From NCBI GenBank assembly GCA_003170295.1, contig PNAJ01000133.1:92801-156800 (forward strand): a DNA stretch of 64,000 bases, given 5' to 3'. Of the stretch, positions 18,738-28,764 are shown one piece after another. The stretch comes from Bryobacterales bacterium. GTDB lineage: Bacteria > Acidobacteriota > Terriglobia > Bryobacterales > Bryobacteraceae. Both the position numbers and the translations under genes were made by a program. The first letter of the stretch is position 1, and each line of letters opens with the position of its first letter. The notes below the pieces were generated by a model, which worked only from the letters and a program-made list of their open reading frames with translations, was not told the origin of the DNA and searched no databases.

Positions 18738-19010
18738 CTAGTTGTTTCGGCGGCTCCGCGCTCCGTGCCCGATGAGGCCCAGATCGATGAGCACCGAAAC
18801 AATGATGGCGACCAGATAAAGTCCTTCCACCGGATGATGCGAATTCACCACCCACGCATACACGATGGTCGTCAGCGGCAGGAAAATAAAACCGAGGACG
18901 ATGATGAGTAGCGAATTATAGGCCCGCTGCAGAAAATTCGACAGCAGGAAAAGCAGGACCATCACCAGTCGTGGGAAGGCGAGCGTAAACAGCAGCAGCA
19001 AACAAGGCAT
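18738..19010 (-). CDS. Small three-helix membrane protein
   Basis: 90 residues, mostly hydrophobic, with three predicted membrane segments (LLLFTLAFPRLVMVLLFLL; LLIIVLGFIFLPLTTIVYAWVV; LYLVAIIVSVLIDLGLIG) and a basic end (ARSRRNN). There is no recognisable domain. It starts 55 bases after the preceding minus-strand gene and ends ten bases before the cupin start, so it is probably co-transcribed. Function unknown. Confidence 0.72.
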   Translation of the reverse strand: MPCLLLLFTLAFPRLVMVLLFLLSNFLQRAYNSLLIIVLGFIFLPLTTIVYAWVVNSHHPVEGLYLVAIIVSVLIDLGLIGHGARSRRNN

Positions 19011-19065
19011 CAGTGCTCCTCTGCATTAGATCCGGTAGACGGCGAAGCGTTTCTCGTCGAGTCTT

Positions 19066-19761
19066 TTAATGTACCGCGCCCGGTGTAACCAGAGCGGCGG
19101 TGCCAGGACCCAGGTGCAGCGCGTGCTTCATGTCCGGCCAGAACTCCTGCGCAATTGTCATGCCCATCCCCATGCCGATGCCCATTGCACCGGAGCGCAG
19201 TGCGTCTGGAGCGTTGACGCCACCCGGGCGCCACGTCTGAGCGAGAAACGGCATCCCGAAATCGCCGATAAAACGGCTGTACGCAGGCATCATGGACCCA
19301 TTGTCGTTATGGACCTCGAAGGTGTGCACGATGGCGTACTTGGTGCGGTCCCAGTTGGTTTTCTTATGCGAATAGAAATATCTCGGATCTTCGTGGTCCA
19401 GCGCTCGAATTCCGGAGGCGATGGTAGTCCTCACCAAACTCCGTCCGAATACCGACGCTACCCGAACGCCGAAAGCCGGAGCATTCGATCCCCAGCGGTG
19501 CGGAATAACCTCGGCCTGGTCGATTGCAGTTCGGGAGAGGATCGCCATCAGGCGCGGACCGCTAAAGATCTGCTCAACGGAGTATATATACTTTTGCTTC
19601 AGCGTGATGGGTGTGTATGGCGGAAACGAATCGGACTTTGCATCCGTCGTCAAAATGGCGTCCGGTTTCGAATCCTGTGCGAGGCTGTTCGAAACGCTCA
19701 GCACAAGCAAGCCAGTTGTGAGCACAACAGGCGTCACGAAGTTCCGAAGCGCACACTGCAC
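19066..19761 (-). CDS. Secreted hypothetical protein
   Basis: 231 residues with a signal peptide (hydrophobic VVLTTGLLVLSVSNSLAQ). The mature part has Gly-rich C-terminal segments (SGAMGIGMGMGMTIAQEFWPDM) and a HEDPRYFYSHKK motif, a pattern seen in uncharacterised secreted proteins of Acidobacteriota. A beta-barrel or surface role is possible but unproven. Its promoter must lie in the 117 bases shared with the divergent ankyrin gene. Confidence 0.75.
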   Translation of the reverse strand: MQCALRNFVTPVVLTTGLLVLSVSNSLAQDSKPDAILTTDAKSDSFPPYTPITLKQKYIYSVEQIFSGPRLMAILSRTAIDQAEVIPHRWGSNAPAFGVRVASVFGRSLVRTTIASGIRALDHEDPRYFYSHKKTNWDRTKYAIVHTFEVHNDNGSMMPAYSRFIGDFGMPFLAQTWRPGGVNAPDALRSGAMGIGMGMGMTIAQEFWPDMKHALHLGPGTAALVTPGAVH

Positions 19762-19878
19762 CGCTGCCCCCCGTCGTACGCTGGCAGGTGCTCGCGGCAG
19801 CCTCTCAGCATTTTCTATACTATACGCTCAATCTGCCGTGGATGCACGGTATATAACACCTGAGGCGGAAAACTTTTC
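19762..19878. promoter_or_regulatory. Divergent promoter region
   Basis: 117 AT-enriched bases between the start of the minus-strand secreted protein and the plus-strand ankyrin gene. They contain -10-like strings (TATACT near 19817 and TATATA near 19851) on the plus strand. No operator or convincing -35 was recognised. Confidence 0.35.
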
Positions 19879-20544
19879 ATGCTCGAAAAAATCACCGACG
19901 GACGCACTGACCTGGTGTTCGAATATCTCGCGGAAGGCCACGCTGCCAGCGCAACGGATCGCGATGGCGTGGGATTGCTCCAGTGGTTCGCCTACTACGG
20001 CGACGTGAGCGCCATGAAGTTCCTGCTAGCCAACGGCGCGTCGCTCGATTCGCTCGGGCGTGACTGCGGATTCATCAACGCGTGCTTCCACGGGCATTGG
20101 CGACTCTGCCAATTCCTGATCGAGCGCGGCGCGGACGTGAACCATCCGTCGGACGACACGGGAGAAACTCCGCTGCACTCCGCGCTGTGCAAGGGAGACC
20201 CAGCGCATAACCTGGTCCTCAAAGTTCTTCTTGCCGATGGCGCGAATCCGAACTGTGTGACGAAAGAATCGGTGGAAACGGGCGGCTTCATGCGGGATGC
20301 CCGCACCAAAGGCGAGACTCCCCTGCATCGCGCCGCGGCTTTCTGCGACGAAGAAGCGATCCAGCTTCTTCTCGATTCGGGCGCAAAGGTCGATGCCAAG
20401 GACATGAACGGAGATTCGCCCCTCACCTGGGCGAGCTGGTATCTGCGTCCGACGCCGATCCTCAGAAAGCTTCTCTACGGCAATTTCAGCATCCATCCCG
20501 ACCACCAGGGAATGGCAGCCTATCTGCGCGGCAAACCGCACTAG
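19879..20544 (+). CDS. Ankyrin-repeat protein
   Basis: 221 residues without signal peptide, formed of about five ankyrin repeats (GLLQWFAYYGDVSAMKFLLANGA, ETPLHSALCKGDP, ETPLHRAAAFCDEEAIQLLLDSGA, DSPLTWASWYL). Ankyrins are protein-binding scaffolds; the partner is unknown. Divergent from a secreted hypothetical gene and followed by a repeat-containing intergenic region. A second, unrelated ankyrin gene lies at 38422-38979. Confidence 0.9.
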   Translation: MLEKITDGRTDLVFEYLAEGHAASATDRDGVGLLQWFAYYGDVSAMKFLLANGASLDSLGRDCGFINACFHGHWRLCQFLIERGADVNHPSDDTGETPLHSALCKGDPAHNLVLKVLLADGANPNCVTKESVETGGFMRDARTKGETPLHRAAAFCDEEAIQLLLDSGAKVDAKDMNGDSPLTWASWYLRPTPILRKLLYGNFSIHPDHQGMAAYLRGKPH

Positions 20545-20583
20545 GTTGGCAGGGATTGCAGAAAAACTCATTTCTCCCTCCGC

Positions 20584-20656
20584 GTGGGGCGGACCCCCTG
20601 ATCGGCCCGCCCGCTGTCCGCAGGCTTGGTTTTATTGGTCAAAAGCGCGATCAGGG
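20584..20656 (+). repeat. Dispersed repeat (GTGGGGCGGACCCCCTG type), copy 1
   Basis: Shares GTGGGGCGGACCCCCTG, a GATCGGCCC block, GTCCGCA and GCTTGGTTTTATTGGTCAA in the same order as the copy at 33075-33164, with small differences and indels. No coding content. Confidence 0.75.
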
Positions 20657-20696
20657 CTCACGCACCTATGGCAACCTGAGAGCCCGGACCTTAATA

Positions 20697-20719
20697 GAGC
20701 CGCGACCAGCGGGAGCGGT
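20697..20719 (+). repeat. GAGCCGCGACC...GGGAGCGGT repeat, copy 1
   Basis: A 23-base string matching, with two mismatches, the reverse complement of 38172-38194 just upstream of pheS. The remainder of 20545-20834 shows no gene; it holds this repeat, the 20584 repeat and the aidB promoter. Confidence 0.6.
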
Positions 20720-20799
20720 TATGCACCAGCTTTCGAGAGTGTGGCCGTTCCAGCGCCCGCACGGAACCGCCATGCGTAAGCATGCGGACCGACGCTAAA

Positions 20800-20837
20800 T
20801 TTCCCCTAGTGGCGTCGCCGATTATAATACCCCCGTG
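20800..20837 (+). promoter_or_regulatory. Candidate leaderless promoter of aidB
   Basis: A perfect -10 hexamer TATAAT lies at 20823-20828. A transcription start seven bases downstream would fall on the G of the GTG start codon at 20835. No Shine-Dalgarno sequence is present between them. The -35 position (20800-20805) is weak, TTTCCC. Confidence 0.55.
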
Positions 20838-22436
20838 AACCAGTTGAATCATGAAGTCCAGAACCAGCCCCCGCCGCTCACGGACATCAATCTCTTCTCC
20901 ACCGATCGCGCGCTGAAGGATGCCGTCGTTCGAGAATGCGCAGGCTGGGCTTCGGACGATCTAGCGGAATACGGCCGCAAGCTGGGAAGCGCCGAGACCT
21001 TGGAGTGCGGAGCCCTGGCCAACGCGCATCCACCGGTGCTCCATACGCACGACCGCTACGGCAACCGCCGCGACGAAGTCGAGTTTCATCCCTCCTGGCA
21101 TAATATGATGCGCCTCGCGGTCGAGCATGGAGTACACAGCTCGCCATGGGCAAATCCGCGTCCGGGAGCGCACGTGGCCCGAGCCGCCGCTGCGATGCTT
21201 GCGTCGGAATGTGAAGCCGGGCACGTGTGTCCAATCTCTATGACCTATTCATCGGTGCCTGTAATCCGGCGCGACGCCGAACTCGCGCGCGAATGGGAGC
21301 CGCGAATTCATTCAACCCAGTACGATCCTTCTTTCAAACCTGCGAATCAAAAAACCGGAGCTCTCATCGGCATGGCGATGACCGAGAAGCAAGGTGGCTC
21401 CGACGTGCGCGCCAATACCACGCGTGCCGAGCCCATCGGCAACGGCGACTACATTCTGAACGGGCACAAATGGTTTTGCTCCGCTCCCATGTCCGATGCG
21501 TTTCTGGTGCTCGCGCAAGCGCCCGCGGGCCTCTCCTGCTTCTTTTTGCCGCGCTGGACGCCCGATGGCCGCGCGAACGCGTTTCACTTGCAGCGGTTGA
21601 AATCGAAGCTCGGCAATCGCTCCAATGCGTCGGCCGAAGTGGAGTTTCACGGCGCATGGGCTCGCCGCATCGGCGAAGAAGGCCGCGGCGTCGCGACCAT
21701 TATTGAGATGGTCCACCATACTAGGCTTGATTGCGTGATCGGAGCGTCGGCGTTAATGCGCCGTGCTTTGATCGAGGCGCTGCATCACGCCCGTCACCGG
21801 CAGGCATTTGGACGAAATCTAATCGATCAACCGCTGATGCAGAACGTGCTCGCGGATCTAGCGATCGAATCCGAAGCCGCGACGCTATTAATGATGCGCC
21901 TGGCCCGCGCGTTCGACCAAGGCGACCAACTGTTCGCCCGCCTCGCCGTCGCCGCGGGAAAATACTGGGTCTCGAAGCGAACGCCCATGCACGTGGCGGA
22001 GGCTCTCGAATGCCTGGGTGGAAATGGATTCGTCGAAGAATCCGCGATGCCGCGCCTCTATCGCGAGGCGCCGCTGAACTCCATCTGGGAAGGCTCCGGC
22101 AACATAATCGCTCTCGACGTCTTGCGCGCGATCAAAAAGGAACCCGAGGCGCTGGAACGCGTTCTCGCGGAAATTCGCTTGGCGAACGATCCGCGCGTGG
22201 AGCGATTCGTGAGCAACATCCATCCGGATGTGGTTGAATCGGAAGCTCGCCGCTTCACCGAACGCCTCGCCATTGCGCTCCAATCGTCACTGCTGATCCG
22301 CTTCAGCCCCGCCGCGATTTCCGATGCATTTTGCGCATCGAGACTCGACGGCGATTCCGGCCGCATGTTCGGCACACTGCCGCATTCCGCCGATTCTCAA
22401 GCCGTTACGTCCTTGGCGCTGCCCCACTTCGGCTAG
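20835..22436 (+). CDS. aidB: AidB-like acyl-CoA dehydrogenase family protein (alkylation-damage response)
   Basis: 533 residues with a GTG start. The sequence follows AidB closely: an N-terminal extension before the dehydrogenase fold, MTEKQGGSDVRANTT (FAD contact region), LNGHKWFCSAPMSDAFLVLAQ, QAFGRNLIDQPLMQNVLADL, and EALECLGGNGFVEESAMPRLYREAPLNSIWEGSGN. AidB is an FAD flavoprotein with DNA-binding ability, linked in E. coli to protection against alkylating agents; its catalytic substrate is uncertain. It is monocistronic, with a leaderless-type promoter, and ends two bases before the convergent neighbour. A generic acyl-CoA dehydrogenase is less likely given the length and the N-terminal region. 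Confidence 0.92.
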   Translation: MNQLNHEVQNQPPPLTDINLFSTDRALKDAVVRECAGWASDDLAEYGRKLGSAETLECGALANAHPPVLHTHDRYGNRRDEVEFHPSWHNMMRLAVEHGVHSSPWANPRPGAHVARAAAAMLASECEAGHVCPISMTYSSVPVIRRDAELAREWEPRIHSTQYDPSFKPANQKTGALIGMAMTEKQGGSDVRANTTRAEPIGNGDYILNGHKWFCSAPMSDAFLVLAQAPAGLSCFFLPRWTPDGRANAFHLQRLKSKLGNRSNASAEVEFHGAWARRIGEEGRGVATIIEMVHHTRLDCVIGASALMRRALIEALHHARHRQAFGRNLIDQPLMQNVLADLAIESEAATLLMMRLARAFDQGDQLFARLAVAAGKYWVSKRTPMHVAEALECLGGNGFVEESAMPRLYREAPLNSIWEGSGNIIALDVLRAIKKEPEALERVLAEIRLANDPRVERFVSNIHPDVVESEARRFTERLAIALQSSLLIRFSPAAISDAFCASRLDGDSGRMFGTLPHSADSQAVTSLALPHFG

Positions 22437-22438
22437 CC

Positions 22439-23569
22439 CTAATACTGGCGGCAACCGGCGTAGCCGTGGAAAGGTTGGATTCCAATGCGCGCGAGAATAG
22501 GGTCGAGGAAACGGCGGTACAGGTTGAGCGTAACGCCATCGCGCATGGCGATGGCTTGCTTTACTGCGGCTGTGGTTGCCGGTGTGATCAGTTCGATTCG
22601 CCCGACGAAAACGCGCGCGATCTTCGCTGGCGTCGGCTCTATCTGGACCGGAAGCATCGTATCGACGGTCCGCGCCGGCACAATATAGAGCAGCCGCGAG
22701 CCTTCTTCGAACCAGGAGTCGCGCCACGTTTCAACCATGGCGTGTGCTTCCTTCGCGAACAGGCCTTGAGCGATGAGCGTGCTTTCCAGATCGTTCTGCA
22801 ATTGCGCGAAGGTGCCGTCGAGAGTCGGCGCGTCCGCCGTGGCATTGCGTTCGACTGTGCCGACCACGCGGTAGCCGAGCTTTCCCCCTCGACTCTCAAA
22901 AAGGATGACGCCCGGGACCCTATCCGCGCCGCGGTTCTCGATCAGGATTTTTCCACCGGCCGAAATGCTGGCGGAAAGAGGGACTTCCAGACGCGCAACG
23001 CCACGGTAGAAGAGAAATTTCTCGTGCTGGCCACCGACAGTGATGGGCGCGGCATCGGTCTCGCGCGCGATGTAGTAGCGACTCGGGCGATTCTCCACCG
23101 GAAACGCTGGAGCCGTGCCGGGCTGAACTTTGATGTCGCGCCACTCGATCGCGCCCTTCGGTTTGTGCAGCGAGAAGTCGATCCCACTCAGATTTGCGGG
23201 CAGCGGAGATCCGTCCTGCTCCACGGTGTACTGAGCGTTCGGATACCACTCAGTGATGAGCCCGTGCGGGAATCGCACCGTCACATGAGCCGTGAGCTCG
23301 TGCGGAGCATAGAAATAGATCACCGGCGTCTCCATGCGCACCGGGGCTACCAGGACCGACTTGAATGCGGGGAATCCGTGGTCGTTGACGAATTTGGGGA
23401 GATCGCCCGGACAGGACAGCGAATCCCAATCGACGGAGAGACCGTCTTCCCCCGCTACCGAAGTAAAGGTCCCCCATTCGTGAATGGTGAGATCCGCTGA
23501 TTTGGGGCCATCCGCTGCGATGAGCAACGCAGCTGTAATGGCCAGAACCGGAGCAACACGCTGGAACAT
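22439..23569 (-). CDS. Secreted hypothetical protein (HEWGTFTS-type)
   Basis: 376 residues with a signal peptide (VAPVLAITAALLIAADG). The mature N-terminus carries LTIHEWGTFTSVAGEDG, a signature of an uncharacterised secreted family seen in Acidobacteriota and Planctomycetota. The rest is beta-rich, followed by a helical part with YIVPARTVDTMLPVQIEP and YRRFLDPILAR. No catalytic motif was recognised. It lies alone on the minus strand between aidB (2-base gap, tail to tail) and the DEAD-box helicase. Function unknown. Confidence 0.83.
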   Translation of the reverse strand: MFQRVAPVLAITAALLIAADGPKSADLTIHEWGTFTSVAGEDGLSVDWDSLSCPGDLPKFVNDHGFPAFKSVLVAPVRMETPVIYFYAPHELTAHVTVRFPHGLITEWYPNAQYTVEQDGSPLPANLSGIDFSLHKPKGAIEWRDIKVQPGTAPAFPVENRPSRYYIARETDAAPITVGGQHEKFLFYRGVARLEVPLSASISAGGKILIENRGADRVPGVILFESRGGKLGYRVVGTVERNATADAPTLDGTFAQLQNDLESTLIAQGLFAKEAHAMVETWRDSWFEEGSRLLYIVPARTVDTMLPVQIEPTPAKIARVFVGRIELITPATTAAVKQAIAMRDGVTLNLYRRFLDPILARIGIQPFHGYAGCRQY

Positions 23570-23626
23570 AGGTTCCTCCCGGATCAGACTTCAAACTGAA
23601 GTCATTATATCGCGCAGATTAGAGGC

Positions 23627-24751
23627 CTAGACGTTAACTGCGCTCGCGTACTGATACGTCAGCCGGATATTCAGCGCCCGCTCGATCTTCTTAATATCGC
23701 CGCGCTCGCTCTTGGTGCCGAACGTCGTCGCCGTCCCCCGAGCCCCCGCGCGACCCGTCCGTCCCACGCGATGGATGAAATCTTCGGGAACCTGCGGCAA
23801 ATCGAAATTCACCACGTGCGCGATTCCTTCCACGTGAATGCCGCGCGCCGCGACGTCAGTCGCGACCAGAACCCGAAATTCGCCCTGCTGGAAGCCCTTC
23901 AGAGCCCGATTTCGCTGGCTCTGCGTGCGATTTCCATGGATGCTGGTGGATTTCACTCCACTCGTAGCAAGCCTCTTCGACAGGCGGTCCGCTCCGTGCT
24001 TGGTGCGCGCGAACACCAGGAACGAACCCTTTTCGTCCTTCAGCATGTTCTGCAGCAGGCCGACTTTGCGATCCTGTTCCACTTCATAAACGTGCAGATC
24101 CACATGCTCCGCCGGCTTGGTTGCCGAACCGACCGTGATGCGCACCGGATTCTTCACGTGATGATTGATCAAGTGCGCGACGCTCGATTCGATCGTCGCC
24201 GAGAAGAACATCGTCTGCCGTTCGACCGGCAGCAGCGTCATGATTTTCTTGATGGTGGGCAAAAAACCCATATCGAGCATGCGATCCGCTTCGTCCAGCA
24301 CCAGAATGCGCGCGCCGGAAAGCTTCACGAGCCTGCGCTCGATGAAATCCGATAATCGGCCGGGAGTCGCAATCAGCACCCGCGCCCCGCGACGAATCGA
24401 ATCGAGCTGCGGATGCTCGCTCATGCCGCCTACGACCACCGCGTCGCGAATGCCGGTGTGTTTCGCGAGCTTCACAAATGTCTCGTGAATCTGGATCGCC
24501 AGTTCACGCGTCGGGCTCAGGATCAAGGTGCTCACGCCGGTTTCGATGGGCTGCTTCAGCAGCGATTCGAGCAAAGGCAGGACAAACGCCAGCGTCTTGC
24601 CCGTTCCAGTTTGCGCCGTGGCTACGACGTCTCGCCCTTCAAGCGCCGGAGGAATCGATTCCGATTGCACTGGCGTGGGAGTTACAAAGCTATTTTGCGC
24701 GAGGTTCGTCTGCAAAACGGCGGATACAGGAAATTCAGAAAAAGTTTTCAT
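23627..24751 (-). CDS. DEAD-box ATP-dependent RNA helicase (RhlE-like)
   Basis: 374 residues holding the complete two-domain core: Q motif (FVTPTPVQSESIPPALEGRD), motif I ATAQTGTGKT, Ia PTRELAIQ, II LDEADRML, III SAT, and VI HRVGRTGRAG. It stops soon after the core and lacks the long basic tail of many RhlE proteins, so RNA specificity would come from partners. Likely roles are ribosome assembly or RNA decay. ATG start; the promoter lies in the 150 bases shared with the divergent TIGR03435 gene. Confidence 0.95.
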   Translation of the reverse strand: MKTFSEFPVSAVLQTNLAQNSFVTPTPVQSESIPPALEGRDVVATAQTGTGKTLAFVLPLLESLLKQPIETGVSTLILSPTRELAIQIHETFVKLAKHTGIRDAVVVGGMSEHPQLDSIRRGARVLIATPGRLSDFIERRLVKLSGARILVLDEADRMLDMGFLPTIKKIMTLLPVERQTMFFSATIESSVAHLINHHVKNPVRITVGSATKPAEHVDLHVYEVEQDRKVGLLQNMLKDEKGSFLVFARTKHGADRLSKRLATSGVKSTSIHGNRTQSQRNRALKGFQQGEFRVLVATDVAARGIHVEGIAHVVNFDLPQVPEDFIHRVGRTGRAGARGTATTFGTKSERGDIKKIERALNIRLTYQYASAVNV

Positions 24752-24902
24752 TCAATCTTTCGGGGGAAAGAACCAGCGAGCCTTACAAGGACAGCAGAGA
24801 ACAGGAGAGAAGGGTAGCGGATTTACTTTCTATACAGGATCATTATAGCACGCCCCGTAATTAATCGCCTTTCAAACCGTCATGTTGCTAGAAAGGCAGC
24901 AC

Positions 24903-25643
24903 ATGTCGAGAATCTTGGTGAGTGTTCTGTTCATTTCCGCGGCGGCGGCGCAACCGGTATTCGATGTCGCCTCCATCCACGCGAGCCAGCTTGGTAAAGG
25001 AGGCGAAGGAAGCCGGCGCGAGAATATCCAAGCCTCGCCAGGCTCTCTCAACATGCGGAACGTCACCCTCAAATCTTCGATCCGGTGGGCCTATCACGTC
25101 ATGGAATATCAAGTAACCGGACCCGACTGGCTGAACTTCGAGCGGTACGATATCGTCGCCAAAGCCTCCGGACCCGCTGCCGAGGATCAACTCCGCCTCA
25201 TGCTGCAAGCCCTTCTGGCCGACCGTTTCAAACTCACCCTGCATCGGGAGACCAAGGATCTGCAAGCCTACGTGATGGTGGCCGCCAAAGGTGGAATCAA
25301 GTTTCACGAATCGCAAGATAGTGGTGAGCCCGCGATCGAGCGGGACAAGAGCATGACGGCGGTGCACTTTAAACGAGTTCCCGCATCGCAGGTCGTCGAA
25401 ATGCTCTCGAACGTCCTGCACGCTCCGGTGATAAACAACACCGGTCTCACCGGATACTACGACGCCACCATTGATATCGCCAAATATATGCAGGATCGCC
25501 CCGCGAGCGATTCGCCGGCGGATATCGTGCCGATCCTCATCACCGGCCTAGAGCAGGAACTCGGCTTGAAACTGGAATCGAAGAAGATGCCCCTCGATCT
25601 TTTGATCATCGACCATGCGGAGAAAGTGCCGGTTGAGAATTAG
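24903..25643 (+). CDS. TIGR03435-family secreted protein (Acidobacteria-specific)
   Basis: 246 residues from the ATG at 24903, chosen over an in-frame ATG at 24882 because GAAAGG sits six bases upstream and the signal peptide ([16 protein letters not shown]) then begins at once. After cleavage the protein starts [11 protein letters not shown], the family hallmark. The middle has [18 protein letters not shown] and [27 protein letters not shown], and the end has [20 protein letters not shown]03435 is an expanded soil-acidobacterial family of unknown role. The 3' end overlaps the convergent kinase gene by 38 bases. Confidence 0.95.
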   Translation: MSRILVSVLFISAAAAQPVFDVASIHASQLGKGGEGSRRENIQASPGSLNMRNVTLKSSIRWAYHVMEYQVTGPDWLNFERYDIVAKASGPAAEDQLRLMLQALLADRFKLTLHRETKDLQAYVMVAAKGGIKFHESQDSGEPAIERDKSMTAVHFKRVPASQVVEMLSNVLHAPVINNTGLTGYYDATIDIAKYMQDRPASDSPADIVPILITGLEQELGLKLESKKMPLDLLIIDHAEKVPVEN

Positions 25644-27405
25644 CCGCGAATTCCGCGATCGTCGCGAGCAGCAGATCCCGGCTCACCGGCTTTGATATGT
25701 ATCCGTCCATGCCGGCGCGCAGGCATCGCTCCCGGTCCCCCGTCATCGCGTTGGCCGTCAGCGCGATCACCGGCGTGCGAACGCTCCCCGTCCCATTCAT
25801 TTCGCGGATACGGGCCATCGCTTCGAAACCATCCAGCACGGGCATGTGAATGTCCATCAGAATGAGATCGAATCCTCCGGCGGATTGCAGGTCCACCGCT
25901 TCCTGCCCGTTCGATGCGATCACCACCGTGTGTCCGGCCCGCTCCAGCATCCGCGACACCACCGCCTGGTTGACCGGATTATCCTCGGCCACCAGGATGC
26001 GGAGGGAAACCGTCGGCAGGTCATTCTTCGAATCCGAACCAGCCTGCTCCTCCACCATGACCTCGCTTCGCTGCGCGCGCACCGCGAACGCAAACGTGCT
26101 GCCACCCTCGCTCGCAACGCTCGCGACGCTGATCGATCCCCCCATCCGCTCCACCAGCCGGGAGCAGATCGTCAACCCCAGCCCCGTGCCTCCAAAGCGC
26201 CGCGAGATCGATCCATCCACTTGCGAAAACGCCTCGAATACCTGGGACTGCTTCTCCACCGGAATACCGATGCCCGTATCCTTCACTTCAAATCGCAACT
26301 CGGAATGGCCGTTTTTTTCGAATTGGTTTATTACATGGGACGCCCGCGCCGTCACGCTTCCCGCTTCCGTAAACTTCACCGCGTTGCCCAGCAAATTGAG
26401 CAACACCTGCCGCAGCCGCCCCGGATCGCCCATCCACATATCCGGCGTGCCGCTGTCGGTCGTGCACTTGAGCCGCAGCCCCTTTTGTCCAGCCTGAAAC
26501 GAAAACGTCCGGCACGCCTCCTGCATCAGCGACCGCAGGGAGAACGGCACCGTCTCGATTTCCAGCTTGCCCGCGTCGATCTTCGATAGATCCAGAATAT
26601 CGTTGAGAATCCCCAGCAGGCTGTTGCCCGCGGTCTTGATCGTGTCCAGGCATTCGCGCTGTTCCCCGCTCAACTCCGTATCGAGCGCCAAGCTTGTCAT
26701 CCCGAGAATCGCGTTCATCGGCGTCCGAATCTCGTGGCTCATGTTCGCGAGAAATTCGCTCTTTGCCCGATTCGACGCCTCCGCCAGCAGGCTCGCTTGT
26801 TCGAGCGCGGCGGATCGCTCCCGCTCAAAGGCCCGGCTCTCGATCGTCTCCCAGTACGACAAATGCAAAACCGTGCTCTGGCGTCCAATGAACGCGACCA
26901 TCACCATTCCCAGCGCACCCACTGAGAAGGCCTGCGTGCCGCCGATCCAAAAGCAAACCACCACGGTCGGGCCCACCAGCAGCACCACGTGCGTCATCAG
27001 CCAGTTCAGTCGTGGCACCATCACGATCGCTGAGCCGAACGCGTTTGCCGTCGCCAGGATCATGATCAGCAGCGTGGTCCAACTCTGGAAGCCAAAGTGT
27101 GCGACAGAGACGCCCATCAGCAGACCCCACGCGCCGCCCGCCATCTGAAGCGCCGCGAAAAACATCGTCCGCCAGGCGCGCCGGCTCCAGGCGTAGATGC
27201 GCTCCCGCCGCCAGATCAGAATGCCGCGTGCGAGGCTCGCTACGTACGTGATTCCCGTCACCAGTCCGAAGAAGCGCGGAAAATCCCGATGATACGGGGA
27301 CGTGAAATAAATCACTGTTATGCACGCGATATAGGTGAATGCTCCCTGCACCGCGCGCGTGGCCAGGTCGAAATCCCCGTGCTTTTCCAACTCCGCAGTT
27401 CTCAC
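25606..27405 (-). CDS. Membrane hybrid sensor histidine kinase with C-terminal receiver
   Basis: 599 residues with a GTG start. Residues 20-175 hold about six membrane helices in an integral sensor without a large periplasmic domain. A coiled linker leads to HisKA with phospho-acceptor His224 ([14 protein letters not shown]). HATPase motifs follow: N box [13 protein letters not shown]1 DTGIGIP and G2 GGTGLGLTI. The C-terminal receiver begins [11 protein letters not shown], with phospho-acceptor Asp518 in LILMDIHMP and Lys in SKPVS. There is no HPt domain, so an external phosphotransfer protein is probably needed. No adjacent regulator gene is present; the signal is unknown. Confidence 0.95.
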   Translation of the reverse strand: MRTAELEKHGDFDLATRAVQGAFTYIACITVIYFTSPYHRDFPRFFGLVTGITYVASLARGILIWRRERIYAWSRRAWRTMFFAALQMAGGAWGLLMGVSVAHFGFQSWTTLLIMILATANAFGSAIVMVPRLNWLMTHVVLLVGPTVVVCFWIGGTQAFSVGALGMVMVAFIGRQSTVLHLSYWETIESRAFERERSAALEQASLLAEASNRAKSEFLANMSHEIRTPMNAILGMTSLALDTELSGEQRECLDTIKTAGNSLLGILNDILDLSKIDAGKLEIETVPFSLRSLMQEACRTFSFQAGQKGLRLKCTTDSGTPDMWMGDPGRLRQVLLNLLGNAVKFTEAGSVTARASHVINQFEKNGHSELRFEVKDTGIGIPVEKQSQVFEAFSQVDGSISRRFGGTGLGLTICSRLVERMGGSISVASVASEGGSTFAFAVRAQRSEVMVEEQAGSDSKNDLPTVSLRILVAEDNPVNQAVVSRMLERAGHTVVIASNGQEAVDLQSAGGFDLILMDIHMPVLDGFEAMARIREMNGTGSVRTPVIALTANAMTGDRERCLRAGMDGYISKPVSRDLLLATIAEFAANSQPALSPHGR

Positions 27406-27445
27406 TGCTCTGTTTATCGGCCAGATTCGGTCGAATGCGAGCGGA

Positions 27446-28702
27446 TTATTTCAGGTTCGCCAGCGCGTCCTTGCGGACCTTGGCAACGATATGCACCAGC
27501 GGGTCCACCACTTCAGCGATGTCGTACCGCATGGCGGTCCCCAGCACGACTGCCGCTTCGTTCGGCTCCAGTTTATAGTCGCGCTGCAACCAGTTCACCA
27601 GTTGAGTCGTCGCGATCCGCAACGCGTCTTCGAGCGAATTGCCGATCCCCAGCGACATCAGGTACTCATCGTTTTCCGCGCGCGGCCCCTGCGTCGATTG
27701 ACCTTTGATCAACCCCACCGTGAACTCCACCTGCATCGACGTCTCGAGCGCATCGCCCGTCAGTTCGCCATCCCCCTCGGCCGCATGCCCATCGCCGATG
27801 AACAGCAGTGCTCCCGGAGCGTAGACCGGGAGATAAAGCGTCGTCCCCTCGCGCATCTGGTTGTAATCCATGTTGCCGCCGTACGATCCCAAAAAACCCG
27901 TCCGTACCGCCTGATGCCCTGGAGGAGCCACCGCGATGCACCCCATCATCGGCTGCAGTTTCACCGTGTAATTCTTCAAATGCTCGCTAGGATTCTTCAG
28001 CCGCGCCACGCCCTTTTCCCGATCAAGCACCCACTCGCTGTCGTAGTTGTCCTTATACTTGGTGCGCCGCACGTAACCGGATTGGAGGGCCGAATCGACA
28101 ATCGTATCCCCGCTCCCAGCCGAATCCCGATTCAACCGGACCTTGTTCAACTTCACCACCAGCGTGTCCCCCGGAAACGCGCCTTCTATATAAAAAGGTC
28201 CAGTCTCCGGATTCCCTCCGCCCGACCGCCGCACTCCCTTCGGATCGGTGCCGCCGGCATCCACCGTCCACGTTCGCACCGTGTCACCCGGGAAAACGTG
28301 CAACACCGGTGGAATGGCGTCGGAGAAGACGCGATGAAACTCCTTCGGCTCAAAATCCAGTGTGCGAGCTTCAGTGGGAGCACGCGCCGGACGTCGCGCA
28401 ACCCACTCTACTTTATCGGTCTTGTGCCACAGAGCCGTCCCCGCCATCTCCTCGCCGCGAACGACGCCCTCAAAAGTGCCAAAAGCCTCCCCGTTCGGAC
28501 GCGTCGCCGCGAAGGTAAGCTTGTCGCCCTCGACCGTGCCCTCCAGCTTCAGCTCGTTCAAATTCCCACTAAGCTTGTTCCCGTCGGCCTTCAGCGTGAC
28601 CCGCACATAGGTCGTATCGCCCAGTATCTTACCCGAAAACTCCCAGTCGCCAGAAACATCGGCAGCCAGTATCAATAGAAAGCACGCAAGTATCTCATTC
28701 AT
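27446..28702 (-). CDS. Secreted acetamidase/formamidase family protein with N-terminal lipocalin-like extension
   Basis: 418 residues from the ATG at 28702, preceded by GGGGA. An open frame upstream to 28804 is repeat-derived and rejected. A short hydrophobic leader ([15 protein letters not shown]) suggests export. Residues 15-110 or so form a beta-rich extension ([31 protein letters not shown]). The acetamidase/formamidase fold follows, with [45 protein letters not shown] and the metal/active-site region [14 protein letters not shown]. It would hydrolyse short amides to ammonia and acid, or another amide. Its promoter region is occupied by dispersed repeats. Confidence 0.88.
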   Translation of the reverse strand: MNEILACFLLILAADVSGDWEFSGKILGDTTYVRVTLKADGNKLSGNLNELKLEGTVEGDKLTFAATRPNGEAFGTFEGVVRGEEMAGTALWHKTDKVEWVARRPARAPTEARTLDFEPKEFHRVFSDAIPPVLHVFPGDTVRTWTVDAGGTDPKGVRRSGGGNPETGPFYIEGAFPGDTLVVKLNKVRLNRDSAGSGDTIVDSALQSGYVRRTKYKDNYDSEWVLDREKGVARLKNPSEHLKNYTVKLQPMMGCIAVAPPGHQAVRTGFLGSYGGNMDYNQMREGTTLYLPVYAPGALLFIGDGHAAEGDGELTGDALETSMQVEFTVGLIKGQSTQGPRAENDEYLMSLGIGNSLEDALRIATTQLVNWLQRDYKLEPNEAAVVLGTAMRYDIAEVVDPLVHIVAKVRKDALANLK

Positions 28703-28764
28703 TTCCCCACTAGACGAACCGTAATCAAAAAAGTTCCGCATTAAATCTTCGTGGGTCACAAGAC

